Source: a virus | DNA: 20,154 bases | Reading direction: 5' to 3' (one strand) | IMG/VR virus record: IMGVR_UViG_3300037041_002378 | Coordinates: 1-20,154 of that record | Part shown: piece by piece, positions 1 through 7,640 of the stretch | Numbering within the stretch: position 1 is the first letter of the stretch | Layout of the letters: each line of letters begins with the position of its first letter | Made by a program: the position numbers and the translations under genes | The notes under the pieces: model-generated | Seen by the model: the letters and a program-made list of their open reading frames with translations, nothing else | What the model was told of the DNA's origin: nothing | Databases searched by the model: none

Positions 1-74
1 TCACTCGATCGGGTATAAAACGAAGTATGTGCAACCGTTAACTTCTCCCTTGATTTAGCTCTTAATATCTTCAT
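1..74 (-). CDS. Partial CDS, unknown function, runs off the left edge
   Basis: An ATG at 72-74 follows a purine-rich AGGTGG ribosome site with a spacing of about 8 bases. It opens a frame of 24 codons that is still open at base 1. The visible N-terminus (MKILRAKSREKLTVAHTSFY) is basic and has no motif I recognise. It lies about 50 bases downstream of the 26-residue membrane ORF and is probably the next gene of the same operon. Because only the start is visible, no function can be given. The open frame and the ribosome site are the whole support. Confidence 0.5.
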   Translation of the reverse strand, partial: MKILRAKSREKLTVAHTSFYTRSS

Positions 75-124
75 AACACACACCACCTTTATTTGTTGTA
101 TACTTTAAAGATATCCTTAGTATC

Positions 125-205
125 CTATTGTGCCAATAGTATAGCACCAGTAACGACTACTAGACCAAAAAGTCCAATTACAATTAAAATGAAACCTGCT
201 AGCAT
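125..205 (-). CDS. 26-residue single-span membrane miniprotein
   Basis: The frame reads MLAGFILIVIGLFGLVVVTG followed by AILLAQ and a TAG stop. It is one uninterrupted hydrophobic helix of about 23 residues with almost no soluble part. A GAGAGG ribosome site sits 6 bases before the ATG, and the start is 16 bases after the queE stop, so it would be translated from the same message. The good ribosome site, tight spacing and hydrophobic composition argue for a real gene, though it is too short for a statistical case. Small phage membrane proteins can be holin-like, lysis regulators or superinfection factors. Nothing here chooses between these. Confidence 0.55.
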   Translation of the reverse strand: MLAGFILIVIGLFGLVVVTGAILLAQ

Positions 206-221
206 AAACGGCCTCTCAACT

Positions 222-800
222 TTACCTTAGATTTAATAACTTATGTACCTGAACTCCCAGTTTCCATTCTTTACCTAATCTCTCTACTTCGTTAAGGGCG
301 CCCTCAATATTCTTGTTGTCGATTGGCTGAATGAATTTATTTTCCGCTGGAAATGAAACAAAGTCATCCGCACTAGTATCATCAAGGTAGGGATAAAGAA
401 TCTTGAGACTATGACATCTTTTAATCATAGTACGACTAGGGCTCTGTTTTGGTGATAATGAGATATGTCCAAAATAATGGATATAGTCGCATGGTATCGA
501 ACCGTTCGTCTCAAGATAAAATTCTCGAGGTGATTCACGTATCAGTGTCTGAATTATTGGTTCTAGATCATGTATCAAAGGTTCTCCTCCTGTAAATACT
601 ACAGGTAGATTATATTTTGATAAGGACTCTATGCTATCAACTATGTGACTACATTCATGATAAACAAAGTTACTATAGTTAGTATCACAAAATTGACAGT
701 GTAAATTACATCCACTCAACCTCACAAACACACATACCTCACCAGTACAGGCACCCTCTCCTTGCACCGATTTAAAAATCTCGACTACTTTATATAGCAT
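222..800 (-). CDS. queE: QueE, 7-carboxy-7-deazaguanine synthase (radical SAM)
   Basis: QueE converts 6-carboxy-5,6,7,8-tetrahydropterin to 7-carboxy-7-deazaguanine (CDG), the ring-contraction step of the 7-deazaguanine pathway. The 192-residue protein has the family start VEIFKSVQGEGACTG. It also has the radical-SAM cluster motif CNLHCQFC (C31, C35, C38, spacing CX3CX2C), which binds the 4Fe-4S cluster, and the SAM-binding TGGEPL motif near residues 70-75. It is slightly shorter than bacterial QueE. Its ATG lies inside the 3' end of queD (16-base overlap), which indicates translational coupling. With QueD, the QueC-like protein and DpdA upstream it forms a DNA-base modification cassette. Confidence 0.93.
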   Translation of the reverse strand: MLYKVVEIFKSVQGEGACTGEVCVFVRLSGCNLHCQFCDTNYSNFVYHECSHIVDSIESLSKYNLPVVFTGGEPLIHDLEPIIQTLIRESPREFYLETNGSIPCDYIHYFGHISLSPKQSPSRTMIKRCHSLKILYPYLDDTSADDFVSFPAENKFIQPIDNKNIEGALNEVERLGKEWKLGVQVHKLLNLR

Positions 801-1108
801 ACGCTATTTCCCTCGCTTTCTTGCACTTCAACTTTATAGCAATATGGAATCTGTTCACAAAGCCATCGTGCAATGTTCTCGGCTGTAGGTTGAACAATTA
901 AAGGATTAAGTTCAGAATGATCCAGTTGCATAACAATACTCTTTATAGATGCGAAATCCACAATCATACCTTCCTTATTAAGCTCCAAGGACTTGCAGTA
1001 TACAGTTATAATCCAATTATGTCCATGATACTGCTTACATTTGCTCTCATAAGGAAGGTCAAGATAATGTGCTCCTGAAATCTCAAGTCTCTTTTTTAAA
1101 TAATACAT
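785..1108 (-). CDS. queD: QueD, 6-carboxy-tetrahydropterin synthase
   Basis: QueD turns dihydroneopterin triphosphate, the product of GTP cyclohydrolase I, into 6-carboxytetrahydropterin, the substrate of QueE. The 107-residue protein has the full active-site set. The zinc-binding histidines are H14, H28 and H30 (SGAHYL and YHGHNW), the catalytic cysteine is C24 (KCKQYHGH), D63-H64 form the catalytic pair (LDHSELN), and the substrate-binding PTAEN and VQE stretches follow. An AAGGGT ribosome site stands 8 bases before the ATG, and the gap to the QueC-like gene is 24 bases. No GTP cyclohydrolase I gene is seen in the window, so the substrate probably comes from the host or from a gene outside it. 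Confidence 0.93.
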   Translation of the reverse strand: MYYLKKRLEISGAHYLDLPYESKCKQYHGHNWIITVYCKSLELNKEGMIVDFASIKSIVMQLDHSELNPLIVQPTAENIARWLCEQIPYCYKVEVQESEGNSVCYIK

Positions 1109-1132
1109 AAATCACTACCCTTCTACCTTATT

Positions 1133-2176
1133 TTATACTAAAGGTTTTTCTGTGTTTAGTCTCAACGTATCCCCCAGTGGAGTATGCTCAGCATCACAGA
1201 CTTCATACCCTAGGTCCCTGAGCGCTATATATAAATGTCCTTGAGTAACCTTTACTGCAACTAGGCGGTTTGGAATATATCTCGGTCTAGGTAAACGTGA
1301 AAGTGCCTGTTTAATACCCCACTGTGCCCAGTCACTATCGGTATTTAAAATATTTTTACCTAATTCTTCAACACTATCAACCTTTACCACACTCAGTTTT
1401 CGTAACGGTGCAAAGTGACGAAAAACCTCAAATATTTCTCTTCCCCAGTTTCCTGTTGTATATACTACAAAGTCACTTGGTAGAGACTTTACACCCGCAA
1501 AAGTAAACAATGCAGGAATGAATTTAAACGATCTTCCCTCGCCACCATTAATATCAAACACTGTACCATGATGACCTGCATGGTACACTTCAATAAGCCC
1601 TATTAAGATCTCAGAGGATATCTTCGGAAATAGTTCCTGCACTGAGTTCAAAAAGCGTGCCCCTGTTTTATTTGTGTAGTTAATATAGTTAGTAAGCGAA
1701 GAGTGTACTAGATCTAATGGTACCCCCATATCAAGTGCTGTAGCGAGTATACCACTTTTATCTTTCAAAGACTTGACAGGATATACTAAGTCGACATTGT
1801 AGAGATTAAGTAAATCACGTACCTTAAGCAGATATTCGTAACTCGAATCAAGGTATGTTGAATCAGGTTCCGCTCCAATCACTATTTTATTATATCCATT
1901 TGTCAGAGCAAATTTTAATGCTGCGACTATGAACTGAAGATTTCTCACCGGGATTTCATGCAATGTATTACCATCTCCTACCTCTAAAGTCTGTACTATA
2001 TGAGGAACATTCCAATTTCTACAAAGCGTTGCTGCCTTTTTCAATTCTTCTGCATTAAGCTGACCATAGGAAAATGACAGAGCGAGTATCTCTTCATTTT
2101 CTCTGTTGTCAACTTCTAATGCCAAGCATGTTGCACTATCTAGCCCTCCTGAAAATAGTACTATAGTTCTTTTCAT
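1133..2176 (-). CDS. queC: Divergent QueC-like ATP-dependent ligase with a C-terminal extension
   Basis: The first ~160 residues follow QueC: a PP-loop SGGLDSAT (residues 9-16) for adenylation, FSYGQLNAEEL (35-45), PVRN (76-79), and a GAEPDSTYLDSSY stretch at the place of the family G-x(3)-D-x-sgY-PDCR region. Canonical QueC uses ATP and ammonia to turn CDG into preQ0 and holds a structural zinc with a SCY plus CGxCxxC set. Here the SCY position reads HSSLTNY (158-164) and no cysteine cluster follows. The only cysteines are C17, C52 and about C327. The protein is 347 residues against roughly 220-230 for the family, and the last ~165 residues match nothing I recognise. It may make preQ0, an amide, or act on CDG differently. 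An AGGAGG ribosome site precedes the ATG and forms part of a 14-bp palindrome at 2188-2201. Confidence 0.8.
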   Translation of the reverse strand: MKRTIVLFSGGLDSATCLALEVDNRENEEILALSFSYGQLNAEELKKAATLCRNWNVPHIVQTLEVGDGNTLHEIPVRNLQFIVAALKFALTNGYNKIVIGAEPDSTYLDSSYEYLLKVRDLLNLYNVDLVYPVKSLKDKSGILATALDMGVPLDLVHSSLTNYINYTNKTGARFLNSVQELFPKISSEILIGLIEVYHAGHHGTVFDINGGEGRSFKFIPALFTFAGVKSLPSDFVVYTTGNWGREIFEVFRHFAPLRKLSVVKVDSVEELGKNILNTDSDWAQWGIKQALSRLPRPRYIPNRLVAVKVTQGHLYIALRDLGYEVCDAEHTPLGDTLRLNTEKPLV

Positions 2177-2179
2177 AGT

Positions 2180-3028
2180 TTATCCCTCCTTTTTAAAAAG
2201 GTCAATTGATTTACCTTTGATAAAATATTGATAGCATGCATATAGTACATCTATATGCTCAGCACTAGAAACTACTAAATACATTTGCACTCCTTGTTCT
2301 TCAAGTTTTTGTACCTGATATAAAAATGCCGCGCAGGTAGTTGCAAAAGGAACAGATATACCTAGATATTTCCCCTTTGTATGTCGCCATTCTGGATCAT
2401 TTAGTTTGTCATAATCCTTCTCTTGAAATCCAAACTTTTTAACTGACGAGAATCCTATTTTTGCCTCATTGTGATAATTATAATCCTTCCTTCTAAGCTC
2501 ACCATATTTTGTGCCGTTTAACCAAGTTGAATTATCACAGGATCGAGGCTTGTAGTACCAAAGAAGATTAACATCAGAATAGGCAAAAAGATGAATCTTT
2601 GAAGTATCAATACAACTTTCTAGTAACCATCGTACATATTGCTTTTTCTTTCGTACCCCACCACACCCCACATACTCATGATGCTTAACTAATGAATTTA
2701 GTAAATTAATCTGATCACTATATTCTGCATAGGTAAATATTGGAATTACGTTTGATCCGAGACGTTCATGTATCTTAAAGTTCTTACTAGTCTGCTCCTG
2801 GTCATAAATCTTATCTAACTGAAAGGCGCCATCATACTGTACCTTTGGATCGAATGATTTTAACCAGTCACAGTATTCTTCAATACTAATAACCTTTCCT
2901 AATGTCAGCGCAGAATATGCTCCGGAATCAATTATAATCCGAAAACTATCAGAATAGAGATTTATCCGATCTAATACTTTTTCAGATTTACGTAACACAT
3001 AATACGAAAGCAACACGGGTATCTTCAT
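2180..3028 (-). CDS. dpdA: DpdA-like DNA guanine transglycosylase
   Basis: This looks like a phage member of the tRNA-guanine transglycosylase superfamily, which exchanges guanine in DNA for a 7-deazaguanine base. The 282 residues carry DSGAYS (34-39) at the place of the DSGG motif of TGT, where the Asp acts in base exchange. GCGGV (121-125) matches the base-recognition glycine loop. CDNSTW (164-169) resembles the DpdA nucleophile region, with D165 as the likely nucleophile. The TGT C-terminal zinc site is absent, as is usual for DpdA. The gene overlaps the ParB-like gene by ATGA and is followed 3 bases later by the QueC-like gene. The assignment rests on motifs plus the adjacent queC/D/E genes. 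The DpdA subfamily cannot be decided here. Confidence 0.82.
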   Translation of the reverse strand: MKIPVLLSYYVLRKSEKVLDRINLYSDSFRIIIDSGAYSALTLGKVISIEEYCDWLKSFDPKVQYDGAFQLDKIYDQEQTSKNFKIHERLGSNVIPIFTYAEYSDQINLLNSLVKHHEYVGCGGVRKKKQYVRWLLESCIDTSKIHLFAYSDVNLLWYYKPRSCDNSTWLNGTKYGELRRKDYNYHNEAKIGFSSVKKFGFQEKDYDKLNDPEWRHTKGKYLGISVPFATTCAAFLYQVQKLEEQGVQMYLVVSSAEHIDVLYACYQYFIKGKSIDLFKKEG

Positions 3029-3621
3029 CTTTGCACCTCAATATTTTTTATTCCCGACGCATTAATCCACTTTTCAAGCATCTCAATAATACTCTCTCTT
3101 GACGAGTGATCAACTATTAGTACTACAATCTTAGCCTTAAGAGTGCTATAAACAGCATTTATTTTCTTTATCTTTTCCATATCAAATCCCATTTTCATCA
3201 GATTTACTTCTTCTGCACTAAACGCAACATCCGCTTTTATTTCGTCAACCTCAAGTAACTCTGATAGCATTTTTTCATCCCATTCCGACCATTCACCCGA
3301 CAAGTTATCGTCAAGAGCATAGGCTGTCGCTGCTGCCTCACTTTTAAATTGTACAAATTTAACTTCCACCTCTGTTGCACCAATTAGCTTTAAAGCTTTC
3401 CATGTAGTATTCCCTTTATAAATTGTATTGTTCTTAACCCATACTATCAAGGGAGAAATCTGTCCATGTCTTTTGAGTACTTCCGCTAGTTTTGGGATTG
3501 CACCTTCATTATTTCTCGGATTTTTCTTCCATGGTTTTACAGAATCAATCGGAACTATCTTCGTTGTCCCTCTTCCAATAGTATAATGCTGTAACTTCTT
3601 ATCACTGCGCTCTTGTTTCAT
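3025..3621 (-). CDS. ParB-fold (ParB/sulfiredoxin) protein, possible DpdB-like partner of DpdA
   Basis: Residues ~20-115 have the ParB N-terminal layout: IVPIDSVKPWKKNPRN, then a helix ending in GQISPLIV (53-60), then IYKGNTTWKA, where ParB has the GERRxRA nucleotide-binding box, and KVKF-type strands. This fold occurs in CTPases, nucleases and modification proteins. In the bacterial Dpd system the DpdB protein also carries a ParB-type domain and is needed for base insertion with DpdA, so a partner role is reasonable but inferred. The ATG directly follows the primase-helicase TAG, with AGGAG 7 bases upstream. The stop overlaps the dpdA start (ATGA), which implies coupled translation. The C-terminal ~80 residues have no recognised motif. 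Confidence 0.75.
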   Translation of the reverse strand: MKQERSDKKLQHYTIGRGTTKIVPIDSVKPWKKNPRNNEGAIPKLAEVLKRHGQISPLIVWVKNNTIYKGNTTWKALKLIGATEVEVKFVQFKSEAAATAYALDDNLSGEWSEWDEKMLSELLEVDEIKADVAFSAEEVNLMKMGFDMEKIKKINAVYSTLKAKIVVLIVDHSSRESIIEMLEKWINASGIKNIEVQR

Positions 3622-5655
3622 CTATAAACTCCTTTCACCATAAACTGATGATTGTCTAGTAAGATTAAGTATCAAATCTGATAACTTATATTTGAATCGT
3701 GATTCACTTTCTTTTTCCTTTGTCAATATCTCCAAAACACACATACCACTAACTGTCTCTTGTGTAGCAATCTCAGGAAGCTGTGACATCTGTCGTATCT
3801 CACTCATCGACCATTCTTTAAATCTATCTTTGTTAAAGATACCACCTAAGATAATTTCTATTTTTGGAGGTACAGTTGAGATTGCAGTTTTACATAATAT
3901 TTTATACTCGTCAAGTGATGCTTCTACTTTATGCCTAAATTGACAGATGCCAATTAGCAACTTATATAACTGTTTTGCCAAACGTGTGGGCCTTTCAATA
4001 AATGGTCTATGTGTTATTTCTTTTGAAAACTTATCTCGAATAATCGACCCTCGTAATCGTGCTGCCCACTGGGAAAGAAAAATAATTTTTTCTTTCATCT
4101 CTCTACATACCTCAATTTTAACTGAACTAAAATCAAAGTTAAGTGCCTGTTGTGCAATATCTCTAAGCTCGTGTTGCATTTGATCCTCCAATGAAGAGTT
4201 TTCCATTGCTTTGCGGCATAGTATTCGCTCTATTTCCAGATCGTCTGTTTCTTGGATCTTATGCTTTAAACAGCGTTCACCAAATGCTGTTTGATTTTCA
4301 ATGAATAACTCGATTGCAGGGGTAACTCCTGCAATCATTCCAAACTTTGACTCAACAGTTCTCAATCCTGTTCCAACACTACGAGTTGCCTTCCCGTCAT
4401 AGGCATCACGTAAGATTGAACTAATCTCATCTTTATGTAAAGGGTTACCATTTAGAATGGTAGTAAAATCCTTAATAGCTAAAATTTTATTATTTAACTT
4501 AGGAAGCAATGAAAAGTCTTGTCCTGAGGTCATACCATATCCTGAAATTAAACTAGCCGGAGTCATTGAAGATACGGCAACCACCTCCTTCCATGACGAG
4601 ATTGACATAATAAAGACACTTTTTGCATCTCCTGACTTACCGACCAAAAAAATCCATACTGGATCACCCGGCATACGATTGGCAATAATAGTACCGTAGA
4701 TTATATCCACCACATCGGTGTCAATTAGATGGAGCCACTTTTGATATACCCTATAAACCTCCTTATGACTAACCCCACTTCCTTTGTATTTCACCGGTAA
4801 AACTTTCTCTTGCTCAATCTCAGTCAGTCCAGGAGGTAATGGTTTTAATCGCTTATTTAATCCTGCAAGAAGTTTCTCTGAGCTATAAGAAAGTTTCTTA
4901 TATAAGTCGCGAACGTCAAAACCGTTTTTTAAACCTTCTTCCCAGTGGATAAATTTGACTTCCCGTACTACTGATTTGATAATTGCAAAAACCTTTTTTG
5001 ATCCTGTTTTTCCTGCACCCTCAATTACTCGACCGTTAACTTCTCTATCAAGATCATTATCAAACAAGACATTAACTGATTTGTCACGAAATAACTCTTT
5101 CCATTCTGCCTTAAACTGGGTTGCGCCCGGAACTGCGACGACTATATTATTAGTTAAGATATTTTGCTTTTTTAATACCTCATTCATTACCAATGCATCC
5201 CACTCGCCTTCACATAACCATACAGTCCCAACTTTTGTACCTAACTGATCTTCCTGATATAGATAGATATTTGCACCCACAACATTCCTTATAATCTCAT
5301 AATCATAAAGTCGTATAGTACGAAATTCGTTATTATAAAAGTATGGAATTGTAAAGTATCCATTGAACCAACCCCATTTCTCAAACTGTTTTTTATCAAT
5401 CCCGCGGTGTTCAGACAGATTTTTTAACATTAAGTTTAAATCACGATGCTTTAGTGACACTTGATATATTTCTTCCACAAAGGTTTTATATCCACCATGC
5501 ATGCCACAAACTTTACAGTCCCAGAGTCCATTATCTTCGTTAATATAAAACTTATCTTTTTTACAAAAAATGCAATTACCAATTGCATGTTTACCACTTG
5601 AACTTACTTTTTTAAAACCAAATTGGTAAAATAATTTTAGATTATTCTTTTCCAT
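3622..5655 (-). CDS. Phage DNA primase-helicase
   Basis: The 677-residue protein combines priming and unwinding at the phage fork. It starts with a CHC2-like zinc ribbon (C28, C31, C47, C50). A Toprim domain follows, with EGEWDAL (E149) and FDNDLD (D199, D201, D203) as metal ligands, then a linker and an ATPase domain. The Walker A is GKSGDAKS at 339-346, with Ala where most P-loops have Gly. A Walker B-like LAIKDF lies near 392-397, followed by a long helical C-terminus. The order matches phage primase-helicases of the Toprim-helicase type. It overlaps the small upstream ORF by 14 bases and abuts the ParB-like gene. The Ala in the P-loop is unusual but Lys and Ser are kept. Confidence 0.88.
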   Translation of the reverse strand: MEKNNLKLFYQFGFKKVSSSGKHAIGNCIFCKKDKFYINEDNGLWDCKVCGMHGGYKTFVEEIYQVSLKHRDLNLMLKNLSEHRGIDKKQFEKWGWFNGYFTIPYFYNNEFRTIRLYDYEIIRNVVGANIYLYQEDQLGTKVGTVWLCEGEWDALVMNEVLKKQNILTNNIVVAVPGATQFKAEWKELFRDKSVNVLFDNDLDREVNGRVIEGAGKTGSKKVFAIIKSVVREVKFIHWEEGLKNGFDVRDLYKKLSYSSEKLLAGLNKRLKPLPPGLTEIEQEKVLPVKYKGSGVSHKEVYRVYQKWLHLIDTDVVDIIYGTIIANRMPGDPVWIFLVGKSGDAKSVFIMSISSWKEVVAVSSMTPASLISGYGMTSGQDFSLLPKLNNKILAIKDFTTILNGNPLHKDEISSILRDAYDGKATRSVGTGLRTVESKFGMIAGVTPAIELFIENQTAFGERCLKHKIQETDDLEIERILCRKAMENSSLEDQMQHELRDIAQQALNFDFSSVKIEVCREMKEKIIFLSQWAARLRGSIIRDKFSKEITHRPFIERPTRLAKQLYKLLIGICQFRHKVEASLDEYKILCKTAISTVPPKIEIILGGIFNKDRFKEWSMSEIRQMSQLPEIATQETVSGMCVLEILTKEKESESRFKYKLSDLILNLTRQSSVYGERSL

Positions 5656-5806
5656 TCGTTACCACCTTACGTCTTTCATGCTCCTTTGCATAAAACATTA
5701 GATCAATAAGCTGACGTTTGGTAAAATAACCCTTGCTTTTTTTACCACCAGGAAGATTAAAAAGAATACATATCTCCTTTACAAGCTCAACACGTTTTAT
5801 TTTCAT
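5642..5806 (-). CDS. 54-residue basic protein between polymerase and primase
   Basis: The frame starts MKIKRVELVKEICILFNLPG and ends VVTNGKE, with a highly basic middle (GGKKSKGYFTKRQ and KEHERRKVV). A GGAGG ribosome site stands about 10 bases before the ATG. It overlaps the 3' end of the polymerase gene by 20 bases and the primase-helicase start by 14 bases, filling the only gap between them. The coupling and the ribosome site make it very likely to be real. The basic, helical character suggests binding to nucleic acid or to a replication protein, but I recognise no family. Confidence 0.75.
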   Translation of the reverse strand: MKIKRVELVKEICILFNLPGGKKSKGYFTKRQLIDLMFYAKEHERRKVVTNGKE

Positions 5807-7517
5807 ACTTTTTAGCCTCCGCCCAATTAGTAAAAGTTGTCCTCCATGAAGTACGTAGTCTGAGTGAAACCCAATCTATATTCTCAACCTCCTCTTTTGC
5901 TCCTTTAATTATAGTATCTAAATCTGAGTATAAACATACCGGAGCCTCACAAATTAACTCATCATGAATAGGGAGTAAGATCTTAATCTCGTTATATTTT
6001 AACTTAAAATATTTATAGAGTTGTACTTGTGCTCTCTTAAATACTCCTGCTGCCGTACCTTGTATAAGATAGTTAGCTGCTGAAAAAACCTTAGTTTGAT
6101 TAATCCGTAACCGACGACCGAAAATAGTAGTAACATATCCTTGAGCCTTCACTTGAGATGCCACCGTATGTGAAAAGTTAACTAATTCGGGCGCAACTGC
6201 TCTATAACGTTCTATGGCCTCATTTGCCTGGTTTAAAGTCATTTTAAGAGTAACTGAAAGTCTATCTGCTCCTGCACCATATTGCAAAGCGTATGTCGCG
6301 TTTTTTGCCGCTGAGCGATATGTCTCAAATGTATGTGCTGGAAGTGAGTCCAAAAATTCTTTCCCATAAAAGATCTCGGCACTCCTACGAATAATATCCT
6401 CACCGGCAAGAAACTTTTCTTTGTAAAATCTGCAGTTAGTAATTATAGCCATCAGGTAAAGCTCAATAGATTTATAATCAAACAGTATTAAAAAATGGTT
6501 TCTACGAGCACAAAACACCTTTCGCATGGGCACCGGATACGGATTTTGTAGTACTTCCTCTTTTGCTATATTTTGTAAATTAGGTTTACTTGATGATTGC
6601 CTTCCGGTGCGTGCTTGATTAGTATTAATAGTCGTGCGTAATATAAAGCGATTATCAATCCGAGATAGATAGTTTTTAATGTTTGCAATTCCTGTAGTAT
6701 AAGATCTCCACTTTAAAATCAGGTTAAATAAAAGTTTATCACGTGCACTCTCTCTCATCTCAACCAGAACGTTTTTATCAGTTGAGGGATTTCCCTTTTC
6801 AGTGAACACAGTTGGCTTATATCCAAGTTGCCCAAACAATAATTGACTTAGTTGTTTTTCAGATCCTAAATTAATATATTCGCCTAATTTGTTATACACA
6901 TCAAAGACTAGCTTCTCTTTTTCTTTTAGTAACCATTTTAGCAACTCCTGTGCATTCTCATAGTGAATTTTAATCCCATTGTGTTCCATTTCTAGAGCCA
7001 CATCTATTAGCGCTATCTCATTTCTATAATCGTCCCACAGTTTCCCGGTAAAATATGGTCTCATTATTTTGTAAAGTAGCATCGTACGCTCCCCATCCGC
7101 AACTTGGTAACGATGCATAATATCCTCGGGTACTTGCTCCCATTGATTATTGCACCCCTTCAAATATTCTTCAAGCTCTTCATCTTGGTCCTTTGGGTAA
7201 CCACAGTATTTATATGCCAAGTTATCCAACCCATGAGATGGTTCAAGGTTACTTAACAATTGCGACATTAAAACTGTATCATGCCAAAATACTTTTTCTG
7301 TATTATAATTTTCATATTTAAAAAATGCACGTTCAAATTTTGAGTAATGACAAATAATCTCTCTATGCGAATTTAAAAAATGCTGTAAATGAGGTCTAAA
7401 ATTATGTCTATAAACCTCAACCGTACCGTCGTTATATGCGACGCAAAACGCGAAGATCTTATCACCAAGTCTGGGGTTCCTACCAGTTGTTTCAATATCA
7501 ATTGCAATTGCATCCAT
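5787..7517 (-). CDS. Family A DNA polymerase with 3'-5' exonuclease domain
   Basis: This 576-residue replicative polymerase has no 5' nuclease domain. The exonuclease comes first: D7-x-E9 (AIDIETTGR), then HYSKFERAFF with Glu at the usual Asp of Exo II, then YQVADGERT for Exo III. The polymerase domain has motif A LFDYKSIEL, a variant of DYSQIEL, motif B RSAAKNATYALQYGAG, and motif C LPIHDELICE with the HDE metal ligands. In motif B the position of E. coli Pol I F762 is Tyr, as in T7 polymerase. The ATG overlaps none upstream, has AGGA about 9 bases before it, and sits after a long hairpin. It is certainly the phage replicase. Confidence 0.93.
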   Translation of the reverse strand: MDAIAIDIETTGRNPRLGDKIFAFCVAYNDGTVEVYRHNFRPHLQHFLNSHREIICHYSKFERAFFKYENYNTEKVFWHDTVLMSQLLSNLEPSHGLDNLAYKYCGYPKDQDEELEEYLKGCNNQWEQVPEDIMHRYQVADGERTMLLYKIMRPYFTGKLWDDYRNEIALIDVALEMEHNGIKIHYENAQELLKWLLKEKEKLVFDVYNKLGEYINLGSEKQLSQLLFGQLGYKPTVFTEKGNPSTDKNVLVEMRESARDKLLFNLILKWRSYTTGIANIKNYLSRIDNRFILRTTINTNQARTGRQSSSKPNLQNIAKEEVLQNPYPVPMRKVFCARRNHFLILFDYKSIELYLMAIITNCRFYKEKFLAGEDIIRRSAEIFYGKEFLDSLPAHTFETYRSAAKNATYALQYGAGADRLSVTLKMTLNQANEAIERYRAVAPELVNFSHTVASQVKAQGYVTTIFGRRLRINQTKVFSAANYLIQGTAAGVFKRAQVQLYKYFKLKYNEIKILLPIHDELICEAPVCLYSDLDTIIKGAKEEVENIDWVSLRLRTSWRTTFTNWAEAKKYENKTC

Positions 7518-7590
7518 AATTCCTGTTCCTGCCCCTCATTTAAACGGTTAAAATTTAATAATAAAACTTTGCACAACACTTAGTACGTTA

Positions 7591-7640
7591 AATACCCTCC
7601 TGCCCTACATTATGACGTCACAAAAGGGTAGAAGGGTATT
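7591..7640 (-). promoter_or_regulatory. Long hairpin with a palindromic loop in the polymerase leader
   Basis: Two 16-base arms (7591-7606 and 7625-7640) pair with 14 Watson-Crick pairs, one G-U pair and one mismatch when read as minus-strand RNA. The 18-base loop contains the perfect palindrome TGACGTCA (7613-7620). It lies in the 162-base gap between the stop of the DUF669-like gene and the polymerase start. No run of U follows on the minus strand, so it does not look like a simple terminator. An RNA processing site, an mRNA stabiliser or a protein-binding site are all possible. Confidence 0.6.

Noticed and set aside
2188-2201. 14-bp palindrome CCTTTTTAAAAAGG over the ribosome site of the QueC-like gene
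   Set aside because: The RNA stem would be only about 5 A-U/G-C pairs with almost no loop, too weak to claim control.
4955-5248. 97-residue plus-strand frame, and others opposite the primase-helicase
   Set aside because: They are shadows of a gene with clear zinc, Toprim and ATPase motifs; no ribosome site or family features.
7373-7579. Minus-strand 68-residue frame over the polymerase start
   Set aside because: It overlaps the exonuclease motif I coding region in another frame and has no ribosome site.
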